Part shown: one piece after another, positions 1 to 9,353 of the stretch
Position numbering within the stretch: position 1 is the stretch's first letter
Layout of the letters: each line of letters begins with the position of its first letter
DNA from: Heterobasidion occidentale
Lineage: Eukaryota; Basidiomycota; Agaricomycetes; Russulales; Bondarzewiaceae
Assembly: GCA_039111635.1 (NCBI GenBank)
Contig: JBCAQO010000003.1
Span: 3,596,001 to 3,660,000, forward strand
Direction of reading: 5' to 3'
DNA: 64,000 nt
Program-made: the position numbers and the translations under genes
Notes under the pieces: model-generated
Told to the model about the DNA's origin: nothing
Database searches by the model: none
The model's input: only the letters and a program-made list of their open reading frames with translations

Positions 1-1254
1 AATATGGATCTCGAGCGGATGCATCTAGAGCTGTACAAGGACCGGTATCTCACGCCACAAGCCTTCTTGGACGACGTCGGCAAGATGGTCCACAATGCGG
101 ATGTGCGCATGCACGAAGACCCGGACAGGCTGTACAGAGCACAGGCGATGTTCACCGCGGCCGAGGTCAGCATCCAGGACTTCGATCCCCAGTTTCGCCT
201 GGAATGCGAGCGCATGGCAGTCCGCGAACGCCAGCGCCGGCAGGAGCGCAAGGAGCAACTGCGCGCATCGCAGGAGGCGGAGGCGACGGCCGCGAACGGC
301 AGCAATGGTGAATACGCCCCCGGCACGCGGCGGAGCGCCCGTCAGAACGGAGAAAAGGTCGATATCCGTAGCATCGGCGATCCGTCACTGATCGAGCGGC
401 GGCTGAAGAGGCATCGATCGAACGAGGCGAGCAATGACTCGCAGGCATCGGGTGAAGAGAACAATGGGGAAGGGCGGAGTAACAAGCGATCGCGCGTCGC
501 GAGTGTGGAGCAGGAACAGGTCGATGGACTGGCGTCAAATGGTGTTCGCTTCGCTGACGATGCCCTTCCGCCACCGCTTACTCCCCAGCGGCCGCTGCCT
601 CTTCAGGAGGATGAACTGCGTTTATTGCAGTCTGAGCTACAGGCGCAGTACTCGCACCCTCCTGCACCGAGCGGCCTGGCCACGCTGCTCAACCCCGTCA
701 CTCCGGAGGCTTCATCTACTTCTCATCCATTTCACCAGCCTGGTGCTATCACCTTTGGAGTTGCACCTCTGCCAATGATGCATCAAACCTACGATGTCCC
801 GATGCCCTTTGCACAGCCTATGGAACTACCGTCTACCCCAATCAAGAGGACTCCTCCGACTGTAACGCTCCCTCGTGCTCCCTCATTAGAAATACCAGAA
901 GCTTTACCGGAACCGGTAGCCTCGACTTCCACGCTACCTGCCGATGTACCAGATATCTATGTCGCGGAGCCTGAGCCTGAGCCTATGGAAGTCGAACGCG
1001 AGCTAACACCGCTTCCTGATTTCCACATCGACGAATTCTCAATCACCCGCTTGAAAATCTCTTTGTGCGATCACACAAGTCATCTGTCCGTGGAACAGCT
1101 AGAGCAGCTGCGCGCGACGTGCCTGTCTTGTGTTTGGCGCCATCGGACGGAGTGGAATCGCGACGCGTTGATTCAGGAGCTGCAGAGTGTAATAGAAGAG
1201 TTCGTGGAGGAAGTGCGTGCGGATGAGGACTCATCGTTCATGGACCACGCTTGA
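1..1254 (+). CDS. C-terminal part of a bromodomain AAA ATPase (Yta7/ATAD2/Abo1 type), 5' truncated by the window
   Basis: The reading frame is already open at base 1, so the true start lies upstream; the ATG at 4 is internal. The first 80 residues match the second half of the Yta7/ATAD2 bromodomain: MDLE at the ZA loop, a helix ending in VHNAD with the acetyl-lysine-reading Asn, then RLYRAQAMFT and DFDPQFRLECERM, the stretch that closes this family's domain. The family couples a hexameric AAA ATPase to histone tail binding and acts in the nucleus on nucleosome density. After the domain comes a charged coiled-coil-like patch (RERQRRQERKEQLR), then about 230 residues of low-complexity Ser/Pro/Glu sequence with a KRSR basic patch, and a C-terminal helical segment (residues about 345-405). 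No intron is needed in the visible part. The stop is TGA at 1252. Family assignment is from motif recognition; the AAA domains themselves are not visible here. Confidence 0.78.
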   Translation, partial: NMDLERMHLELYKDRYLTPQAFLDDVGKMVHNADVRMHEDPDRLYRAQAMFTAAEVSIQDFDPQFRLECERMAVRERQRRQERKEQLRASQEAEATAANGSNGEYAPGTRRSARQNGEKVDIRSIGDPSLIERRLKRHRSNEASNDSQASGEENNGEGRSNKRSRVASVEQEQVDGLASNGVRFADDALPPPLTPQRPLPLQEDELRLLQSELQAQYSHPPAPSGLATLLNPVTPEASSTSHPFHQPGAITFGVAPLPMMHQTYDVPMPFAQPMELPSTPIKRTPPTVTLPRAPSLEIPEALPEPVASTSTLPADVPDIYVAEPEPEPMEVERELTPLPDFHIDEFSITRLKISLCDHTSHLSVEQLEQLRATCLSCVWRHRTEWNRDALIQELQSVIEEFVEEVRADEDSSFMDHA

Positions 1255-1878
1255 CTTGCGGATTGTCTGTGACGGTCGTCGGGTGGATTTATTGCGCGCG
1301 AGTTGGTTTGTGTGTGTGTAGCTTTCGTATTCGAACTTATCTGTATTGATAGTATCTCCTCGCTGCCATGTAATATGCTACTCTGTTCTATATAATGTGC
1401 TACCTTCTCTCCAGTCTTCAGGTGAAAATCAGGTCAAGGAAAGTCCCATGTAGGAGTATAGAAAACGTCGCAACGTTTGATAGTCGCCGTGTAAGCCGAT
1501 CAAGTCAATTCTGCCTGTTGGCGCAGGTTGGTGCTCGTATTCCTGACAAATAGGGAGCTAATCACCGCATAAAGTGTACCAAACTGATATTTATGGCTAA
1601 ACTGCATTTTGTCCGCCAGTTGATCCATCAGGACGAAGCAGCATTCTCGAAAACAAGCACACTGCTGTCCGGCCAAACGTTTCCTGATACATGTTGCACA
1701 ATGCATACCATAAAAACCATACACTCTTATTGGGCCTGCCAACACGGCCGTGTCAGAACTGCAGGATAGTACAGTCGGTACCTGCGTCAACGTGTTGACC
1801 ATGAGGTCAGCAAATCGGTGTTTCCATCGTTTAACCGCCTTGCCCGGTACTCTACCCGCAATCTTCGTTCAAAAGATC
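1255..1878. other. Intergenic: 3' flank of the ATPase gene and start of the duplicated unit
   Basis: No coding signal is recognised. From about 1515 the sequence is clearly related to 4636-5012, so the tandem duplication that contains the DUF6697 genes begins here, some 360 bases upstream of the start codon of copy A. Confidence 0.6.
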
Positions 1879-3910
1879 ATGGACACTATCGAGTCAACCG
1901 CCGATGGAACAAATTTCCGTGCTATATTGCAAGGGAAGAGTCGAGACCTCGAATTCAAGTTATTGGTTGCACGGCTTCTACAACGCATTGATGAGCTCGA
2001 GAATCAGGTCGAGCGTCTCAAGGATTTGCAGGACATCAAGGTCTGCAAAAATTATGTATTTTAAATGTACGTTCTTACATACCCTGATCCTGACCACCTT
2101 GCAGCTCGAAATTGCTCGGAACGATAGCCACGTCAACGCGAAGCCATCTTCAGTTGAAGACCAAGTCAAGGCGAGTCACATTATAATGCATGGACTTCGA
2201 TGTTGCTCAACAGCTCTTGATAAAAGCAGCGCTCAAGCTCTCCTTTGAAAGAATTTTTTAACCTGGAAGACCTCCCAGTTAAGAATGAAGATATCAAGCG
2301 CTCCGTAGTTAAGAAGCGATCATCTTCATCCCTCACGGAATCCGCCAACAAGCATCCTGTAATGAACCCAAGGCCAGTCAAAAAGGCTCGGGTTCATCCA
2401 AAAGTGCAAGTCGCTATCCCCACTCGACGTCCTAGACGGTCCCAAGATGTAAAGTCTAAGGCCAAGTAAGTTGCTCGCTCTTGATTAGGCAGGCGTACAG
2501 CTGACTGTGCCATATGACAGAACAGAAAGACAGTCCAGTCCAATCTTAGGACTAATGGATATAGATAATGCAGCTCCACTCAATAGAGAGCCGACTGATG
2601 ATCTGGAAGGTAAAGCTCATTGTCGCTTGGTCACCTCCTTTGACGAATGACCTGTTGCAGATCCTAACGATTATCAACAGACTACGGACGAGAGCCCGAC
2701 GATGCAACATGTACGATCCCGCAGTGTCAGTGTCCCAGTTGATATGGACACCGACACTGTCCGGGACTTTGTTCCCGTGATAGACGAGGATGAGGTCAAA
2801 CCACAGCAGACTGGCCCTACCCATTCGACCACCCCGGTAAGTTTTGTCGTGATTGAGCCAGGCCATCCGGTACGACACTGTGTTCTAGGACTCCTTCGTC
2901 AAGCCGAAATTCAAAGAGGACATGTCCCTTGATGAAGCAACTGTCCGGAGCCGAATTGCTGCCATAAGCGCAGAGCCGTGGCCTGTCACCACCGATCCAG
3001 CTGTCGCCTCCGTTTCCGTAACAAGACTCTTCATGAGTGCCGAGTATGGCGGCTCACCCGTGGCAGTATTTCCCTCCATCGCAGAGGCAAGATTCGTGGT
3101 CCATGGCTTCAAAGATTTCATGTTCATGAGCGTGAAGTGGCACCCGAACGCACCTTCTCGTCCGGGAGAGCCCGGGCTATGGTATAATCCGACGCCACTC
3201 ACAGATGCTTGGATGGAGGACAAAGGCGCTATACAGCGGCTGTTTGTAGGCCTGGACCAATCCAAGTGGCTGTATTTTGGTCAGTATAAGTTGGCACCGG
3301 CACCCTCACTTACACAAACGGAGTGGGTGCTTCAGAGCCCTAAGGTCTGCTTATCCTCTCGCGGTACAGTGACTATGAGCTCATAATTTTCGATTACCAG
3401 GTAAAGAACACTTGGGGACGTGAAATACAGAGCAAATCTTGGGGAAAGCAGGTTCGAGTCGAGGTCATTCTGCGGCGAGAACTCGGCCGTGAGCCAACCA
3501 GGGCGGAAATTCGAGATGCATTCAACTCAAATGATCGATACGAAAATGTTACTGCAGACGAGATCATAAATGCCTACGACGAGGGGAAGCAGGTACGTTA
3601 GATCCCCCTTAAATTAGCGCAAAGTGACGAATGCAGCGAATGACGGCGGGCCCAGAACCTTGGCATCGCCACGCTGAAATGCGTTGGATATGACGAAGAA
3701 TTCCAGCGAAAGCTGGCACAAGCATTCCCAGCTTGGGTACCTCCTCAATCCAAGTCGAAGAAGGGGAAGGTGAAGAAGGCTAGGAGACCTCAAGGTAAAG
3801 CTGCGGTCGGCGATGACGGGAACGGGGTCGAGGAGGAAGAGGAGGACGATATTCAGATCGTCGAGAGGCCTTATGTGAAGAAAGGCACTCGTAGTCGGCC
3901 AGTAGTTTAG
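1879..3910 (+). CDS. DUF6697-domain protein, copy A (8 exons)
   Basis: Proposed exons: 1879-2040, 2105-2170 (or 2164), 2230-2465, 2521-2609, 2661-2836, 2889-3344, 3401-3592 and 3656-3910; all phases join. The N-terminus is a short coiled coil (residues about 20-54, heptad-like LLQRIDELENQVERL). A Ser-rich basic region follows, with VVKKRSSSS and PVKKARV as likely nuclear signals. Exons 6-8 carry the family core: VTRLFMSAEYGG, HGFKDFMFM, PGEPGLWYNP, WLYFGQYKL, TWGREIQSKSWGKQ, then LKCVGYDEEFQ. This order matches the Agaricomycete family I know as DUF6697; its function is unknown. The C-terminus is acidic, then basic. The last intron (3593-3655) is 63 nt and carries two stops (TAG at 3601, TGA at 3640) in the exon frame. 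Removing it gives a continuous protein; read through, the gene would be truncated. Intron 2 seems to use a GC donor at 2171. Confidence 0.78.
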
Positions 3911-4075
3911 CTGTCGCGTTCACTTCGAAAATATAATGATCAGTATTGCCTGCATTATCAGGTTTTCTTGCGTGGCACTGTTTAAACCAAATCACACTTG
4001 ATCCAGTTTGTTTTATCGATTGTCAGTTGTCCAAATGGAAGATAAGATAAAGAATCTGTTGAATTAAAGCCTGCT

Positions 4076-4224
4076 TGCCCATTCCAAGCCAACCTCTTCA
4101 CGTACCGCTTCAAAGATTTCATACTGCCTCCAACGCACTCACATGCCGGGCCTGCTAAATATCAGAACCTCCAATTGCAGTCCAGCCTCCTGACTCTTAG
4201 AATGAATTGTTTCCAAAGTCTTGA
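4076..4224 (-). pseudogene. Remnant of the F-box gene 3' end, carried by the duplication
   Basis: Read on the minus strand, this stretch gives a CVGGSMKSLKRYVKRL-like segment, nearly the same as the last coding exon of the intact F-box gene at 7185-7300 (CVGGSVKSLKRYVKRL). Both sides are cut: there is no upstream coding sequence, and an in-frame stop lies in the preceding codons. It sits at the same distance from the stop of DUF6697 copy A as the real F-box tail sits from copy B. This shows that the duplicated block ended inside the F-box gene. Confidence 0.8.
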
Positions 4225-4635
4225 AAGTCAACAAGATGATACCTCCTTGATCATCACCTCGCACATGACGCGAGATAGCTCTTCAGACAAATTCACTGAA
4301 GAGGTTGCATTTATGAGTGTGCCGACAACGAATGCGAATCAGAGTTGGGGTCGTTATGTGCCCCGCTAGAGTCCACGCTTCGGAAAGCAGATGATCGCGT
4401 CCTGCAGGGAGACGTGCATAAGTAAAATCAAATAGTCTAAGAATTGAGAGGGACTTCTCTCGGTCTTTCCTGAACCATTGCCGCGTCGCCGCGTTGCACG
4501 CTGCATTAGATTTTACCGACGCCATTCGAGATGCTAACCTTCCATCAGTGTCTCAATGAGAGAGAGAACAAAGACGCATCGAACTTCGCATTGGTTATTG
4601 CGCGACGTGGAATACTCGTGGAATGTGTCGCAGCT
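4225..4635. other. Unique spacer between the two duplicated units
   Basis: About 410 bases with no counterpart in the other unit and no coding signal I can support. It marks the junction of the tandem duplication. Confidence 0.5.
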
Positions 4636-7346
4636 AGTCGTACAAGTCGGCGCGCTCTTATTCCTGACAAAGAGGAAGCAAATTACCGCATAAAATGTAC
4701 CAAATACATTTATTGGCGAAAACTGTACTTTCGTCCGCGACTTGATTCCAGTGGGGCAACGTGACACAATTTCAAAAACAAGTCCACGGCTCTCTATCCG
4801 TCCCAACATTTCCTGAGACGTGTTGCACAGACGCATACCATAGAAACATACACTCTTATTGGGCCCAACGACACGGTAGTGAGCCGTGACAAAGCTGCTT
4901 CTAAGTATGGTACGTGCGGCAACATGTCAACCATGAGGTCAGCGAGTTTGTGGTTCGTTTCCTTCATTTAACTGCCTTGCCCGGCACTCTACCAGCGATC
5001 CTCGTTCAATAGATGATGCATACTGTCGAGTCGACCACCGATGACATATGCTCCCTTGCTGAATTGCAAGAGCAGGAGCGAGACCTCGAAGTGTTGGTTG
5101 CACAGCTTTCACAGCGCGCTAGTGAGCTCGAGAGTCAGGTTGAGCGTCTCAAGGACGTGAAGAATATCAAGGTCTGCAACGAATGATGTATCGCAAAAAT
5201 ATGTTCTTACACACCTTGACTCTGTCCACCTTTCAGCTCGAGACCGCTCGGAATGACAGCCACGTCAACGCGAAGCCATCTGCGGTTGAACACCAAGTCA
5301 CCTTGTTACATACTAGAATTCAATATTACTCAACAGCTCTTTGCAGCGCGCAAGCTCTCCCTTGAGTGAAATATTGAGCTTGGACTCCGATGGTATCTCC
5401 GTGAAGAATGAAGATGTCAAGCACACCGTTGTCAAGAAGCGGTCGTCGTCACACCTCATGGAATCTGCCAACAAGCATCCTGCAACGAACCCAATGCCAG
5501 TCAAGAAGGCTCGGGTCCATGCAAACGTGCAAGTCGTCATCCCCACTCGACGTCCGAGACAGTCCCAAGATCTAAAGTTTGAGGTCAAGTAAGTGTCATT
5601 GCTCTTGATTATGGACCTGTACAGTACTGACTGTACCATCTGATAGAGCAGAAACGCAGTCCAGTCCGCTCTTGGGACCTATTGATCTAGACACACATCC
5701 GGCTCCATTCAATGAAGGGCCGACTGCTGATTTGGAAGGTAAATCTCGTTGTCGCATTGCTACCTCATTTGACGGATCATATGTTGCAGATCCCAACGAC
5801 TATCAACAAATCATGGACGAGAGACCAGCGATACAGCATGCACGATCCCCCAGTGTCGGTGTCGCAGATATCGACATCGACACCGTTCGGGATTTTGTTC
5901 CCATAATAGACGAAGATGAGGTCAAACCACAGCCGATCGGCCCTACCCGTTCGACGACTACAGTGAGTTTTGTTATAATCGAGACAGGTCGTCCAATACG
6001 ACATTGTCGCTTAGGACTACTTCGTCAAGCCGAAGTTCAAAGAGGATATGTCGCCTGATGAAGTGACCGTCCGGAGCCGAATCGCTGCTGTGGGTGCGGA
6101 GCCATGGCCTGTCGCCCTGGATCCGGCCCTCGCCTTCGTTTCGGTCACGCGGCTCTTCATGAGCGTCGAGTATGGCGGCTCAGCCGTATCAGCTTTTCCC
6201 TTGATCGCCGCGGCGAGAGTAAAGGTCCATGGCTACAATGACTTCATGTTTATGAGTGTGAAATGGCACCCGAATGCGCCTGCTCGCCCGGGAGAGCCCG
6301 GTCTGTGGTATAATCCGACGGCACTCTCGGACATGTCGATGGACGGTGACAGCGCTATACAGCGGCTGTTCGTGTGCCTGGACCAATCCAAGTGGCTGTA
6401 TTTTGGTCAGTATAAGCTGGTGCCGGCACCCTCACTTACACAGACGGAGTGGGTGCTGCAAAGCCCCAAGGTCCGCTGATTTTCCTCGTGGTACGGCAAC
6501 TATGGACTCATGATTCTCAATTTTCAGGTAAAGAACACTTGGGGACGCGAGATACAGAGCAAATCTTGGGGAAAGCAAGTTCGAGTCGAGGTCATTCTGC
6601 GGCGAGAACTCGGCCGTCAGCCAACCAGGGCAGAAGTTCGGGATGCCTATAACTCGAATGTTCGATACGACAATGTCACCGCAGAAGAGATCATAAAAGC
6701 CTATGACGAGGGGAAGCAGGTACGTTACATCACCCTTAAATCCGTGCAAAGTGACGAATGCAGCGAGTGGCGGCGTGCCCAGAACCTTGGCATCGCCACG
6801 CTGAAATGCGTTGAATATGACGAAGAATTCCAGCGAAAGCTGGCACAAGCATTCCCAACTTGGGTACCTCCTCAATCCAAGTCCAAGAAGAAGGGTCATG
6901 CAAAGAAGATTAGGAGATCAAAAGGGAAAACTGCAGCCAACGAAGATGAGATCTTCTCGGACGGGAACGAGGAGGACGACGATGTTCAGATCATTGAGAG
7001 GCCTTATGTGAAGAAAGGCACTCGTAGTCGGCCAGTACTCTAGCTTTCGGGTTCACTTCGAAGACAGCTTTTTGATGATCAGTATTGCCTGCATGTCAGC
7101 ATTTCGCCTGGCACTGTGTAAACCAAATCACACTTGAAAAATTTCATTTTATTGATTGTCAATTGTCCGAATGGAAGACAAAGATCAAGTATCTGGCAAA
7201 TCAAAGCACTCCCAAGTCAACCTCTTCACGTACCGCTTCAAAGACTTCACACTGCCCCCAACGCACTTACAGCAGCTGAAATTCAAGACATCTAATTCCA
7301 ATCCAGCCTCCTTCCTCTTCGATAGAAATGTTTCCAACGTCCCGAG
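4636..7346. repeat. Tandem segmental duplication, copy B (about 2.7 kb)
   Basis: Direct copy of 1515-4224. It ends inside the intact F-box gene, whose last 160 bases are therefore shared with the remnant in copy A. Because copy B still adjoins the complete F-box gene, copy B is probably the original locus and copy A the insertion; that polarity is inference. Confidence 0.82.
5013..7043 (+). CDS. DUF6697-domain protein, copy B (7-8 exons)
   Basis: Paralogue of the gene at 1879-3910 with the same exon plan: 5013-5171, 5237-5296, 5347-5588, 5647-5738, 5790-5962, 6015-6470 and 6528-7043. The N-terminal coiled coil is LSQRASELESQVERL. The core motifs are VTRLFMSVEYGG, HGYNDFMFM, PGEPGLWYNP, WLYFGQYKL, NTWGREIQSKSWGKQ and LKCVEYDEEFQ, followed by an acidic tail and a basic end. 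The 63-nt segment 6720-6782, an intron with two stops in copy A, is free of stops here. It can be spliced (GTACGT at the donor, CCCAG at the acceptor) or read through, adding 21 residues. Family relatives go straight from the Asp/Glu-rich helix to LKCVxYD, which favours splicing. The GC donor of intron 2 in copy A is not conserved here; CAA|GTCACC at 5297 is the best alternative. Both copies appear intact, so both may be expressed. Confidence 0.78.
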
Positions 7347-9344
7347 GGCGACTGAGCGTAACTGAAGATCATCAGTGTCACTATCAATGCCTTCCAGGCA
7401 TCTGATGACGCTGTGACCAATGATAAGCTCCGTTAATTTGGCATACACGGGTGGATTTGAGACATCGCCAGTATTCGCGTTGGGTGTGAGCGCTCGTAGA
7501 ACCCCGGGGATAGCGTCGTGCGACACCTTGAGACTTCGGATCTCTGGCATGAGACAGAGGATAGACCGCCATTTATGGATATCGCGTCCGTGTGTACGAT
7601 ATCCTTGAAGGAGAGCAGAGTCATTCGGCATGTATTGATCCAAGGATAAGCGCAGCGCATGTACATTTGATAAGGGTACATGTCTGCACTTCGAATGCGC
7701 GTTATCCACGGGCAATGAGTCGGATTTGATGTGCTCGCAAGGAATGCTACAAATGCAGCCAGTCGGTTGAGCGTTCGGTTCGGCTTCGAGGGTAAAATAA
7801 GTTGGTGTGATTGCGATCTGGAAGTGCGTCAAGGAGTCCATTGCTTTGCCAACCGTGCGGGTATGGCTAACTATCATGTTGAAGATATGAACCAGCTGGT
7901 CATTGGATCGAAACACTGGCGAGAAAATGTATGTGAGAAAGGAGAGTTTGAGATGAACTGTCGGGGGAATTTGCAATCGCTCGAATAGGTCAACAAAGGC
8001 ATCATACGCATCGCAGCATGATACTTTCAGAAGGGATAGGTTCGGAAGTCGAATAAAGCTGGGTAGGGTTTGTTGTGCTAGACCGCGACGTCCGCCATTC
8101 AGGTCGATGTGGAGAGTTTCTAGGAGAGGTGCACGTTGCAACAATGCAAAGGTCTCCTCGAGCATGGATGGAGAGCTTTCCAGCTTGAGGTAACGGAGGT
8201 TGTGGAGGAGAAGTCCACCGGAGGGAGCATTTATGCTGCGATGCAGCCATAATCGACATAATCGAGGAGTAGATTCTGAAAATAGACTCCATTTCACGTG
8301 ATACACGCAAGGGCCCATATCAATGATGAGAGTCTCCAAGAGGGGAGCGGGACTCCTCAACGAATCGAGATATTCAGGAATCCCATCGGTAAAGATCTGA
8401 CAACCTAAATAGAGCTCTCTCATCCGAAAAGTGTGGGCGGAAAGATGAGTTTCGTAGACACCAAGAGTGATACGGCGTGCATCAACCTCAACAACCAAAG
8501 GCTCTGACCTTGAGCGATCCAAAAACGCGATTATCCACGGTAGGCTTAAGTCCGTAGTGATGTGTGTCCAGAGGTGAGGACAGCGAAGGGCGACTTGCCG
8601 CCAAAAGTGACAGACATAGGTGACATTGACCCATATCGGAGAGCAAGGGCCACGCTTGTATGCGGTAAAATATGTAGTCCGAGCTTGTGGGATGCAATGG
8701 AACAAGATCAGCTCAAGTAGCTCGACAGGCAGATTGTGAATGGGGTGTGAAGGAATGGAATGGGATGTGTTGTACACCGGGAGACCTGTAATGACTGAAA
8801 TACTGCTGTCAATAATTGAGCCATCATGAGGGGGAGCTTGAGGCAGCAGGGCTAGATATTTCTCGGCCGAGGAATCTGGAGTGATCGTTATCATCAGAGA
8901 TGATTGAAGAGCGGCTGAACCATACTTACTGGAATGTTTGCTGCGACCATGCCACGAGATTGTAAAAACCACTTTCAGTTTTCGGAATAGCTGCTGCGGC
9001 TTCACATGTTTCCTCGTCATAGCCAAGAATCGCAAAACTCTGTGAGGGTATAAGAGAGGGAGTAGCTCGCTGGCAGCCGGAAGTTCAACCTCGGAGTCTA
9101 GGTTCAACAGCCCAATTGAAAGTCCGATGCAAGTCCAATTCTGCCATGAAGCCGCAAGAAGGACGCCGGCAGAAGAGATAAATGGCTGGAACTGATCACA
9201 AAATGCAGAAATTACCCCCAGTTCCACTGAAGAGGTAATGGACATGCGACTCTGCACATAAGAATACAGTATCGGCACACAAACCGTCCTTCGTACAATA
9301 CAGCTTACACCATGTATAGAATATCTAATGCGCAATGCCTCCAC
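7185..9344 (-). CDS. F-box / leucine-rich-repeat-like protein
   Basis: Open reading frame of up to 719 codons. An F-box (HNLPVELLELILFHCI, then VCHFWRQVALRCPHLW) lies at residues about 203-262. Leucine-rich segments with the spacing common in Agaricomycete F-box proteins follow (LRYLKLESSPSMLEE, LLETLHIDL). Such proteins bind Skp1 through the F-box and choose substrates for SCF ubiquitin ligases through the C-terminal half. The start at 9344 is doubtful: it lies only 10 nt from the stop of the upstream RFC1 gene, which has the same orientation, and residues 1-149 look non-conserved. The in-frame ATG at 8897 gives about 570 residues ending in the same domains and is the better start. A donor-like CCA|GTAAGT near 8930 and an acceptor-like TTACAG near 8790 leave room for an intron just before the F-box. 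The last 160 bases are duplicated at 4076-4224. Confidence 0.75.
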   Translation of the reverse strand: MEALRIRYSIHGVSCIVRRTVCVPILYSYVQSRMSITSSVELGVISAFCDQFQPFISSAGVLLAASWQNWTCIGLSIGLLNLDSEVELPAASELLPLLYPHRVLRFLAMTRKHVKPQQLFRKLKVVFTISWHGRSKHSSKYGSAALQSSLMITITPDSSAEKYLALLPQAPPHDGSIIDSSISVITGLPVYNTSHSIPSHPIHNLPVELLELILFHCIPQARTTYFTAYKRGPCSPIWVNVTYVCHFWRQVALRCPHLWTHITTDLSLPWIIAFLDRSRSEPLVVEVDARRITLGVYETHLSAHTFRMRELYLGCQIFTDGIPEYLDSLRSPAPLLETLIIDMGPCVYHVKWSLFSESTPRLCRLWLHRSINAPSGGLLLHNLRYLKLESSPSMLEETFALLQRAPLLETLHIDLNGGRRGLAQQTLPSFIRLPNLSLLKVSCCDAYDAFVDLFERLQIPPTVHLKLSFLTYIFSPVFRSNDQLVHIFNMIVSHTRTVGKAMDSLTHFQIAITPTYFTLEAEPNAQPTGCICSIPCEHIKSDSLPVDNAHSKCRHVPLSNVHALRLSLDQYMPNDSALLQGYRTHGRDIHKWRSILCLMPEIRSLKVSHDAIPGVLRALTPNANTGDVSNPPVYAKLTELIIGHSVIRCLEGIDSDTDDLQLRSVALGTLETFLSKRKEAGLELDVLNFSCCKCVGGSVKSLKRYVKRLTWECFDLPDT

Positions 9345-9353
9345 CAGTCGTGC

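Larger units (their letters stand above)
1515..4224. repeat. Tandem segmental duplication, copy A (about 2.7 kb)
   Basis: Direct copy of 4636-7346. It contains the upstream flank, the whole DUF6697 gene copy A and, past its 3' end, a remnant of the F-box gene tail at 4076-4224. Both copies share exon sizes (the large exon 6 is 456 nt in each) and recognisable flanks, with many substitutions, so the duplication is not recent. Confidence 0.85.

Noticed and set aside
3595..3660. Copy A of the DUF6697 gene as a pseudogene because of two in-frame stops
   Set aside because: Both stops lie within a segment with good GTACGT and CAG ends whose removal restores the family sequence and phase.
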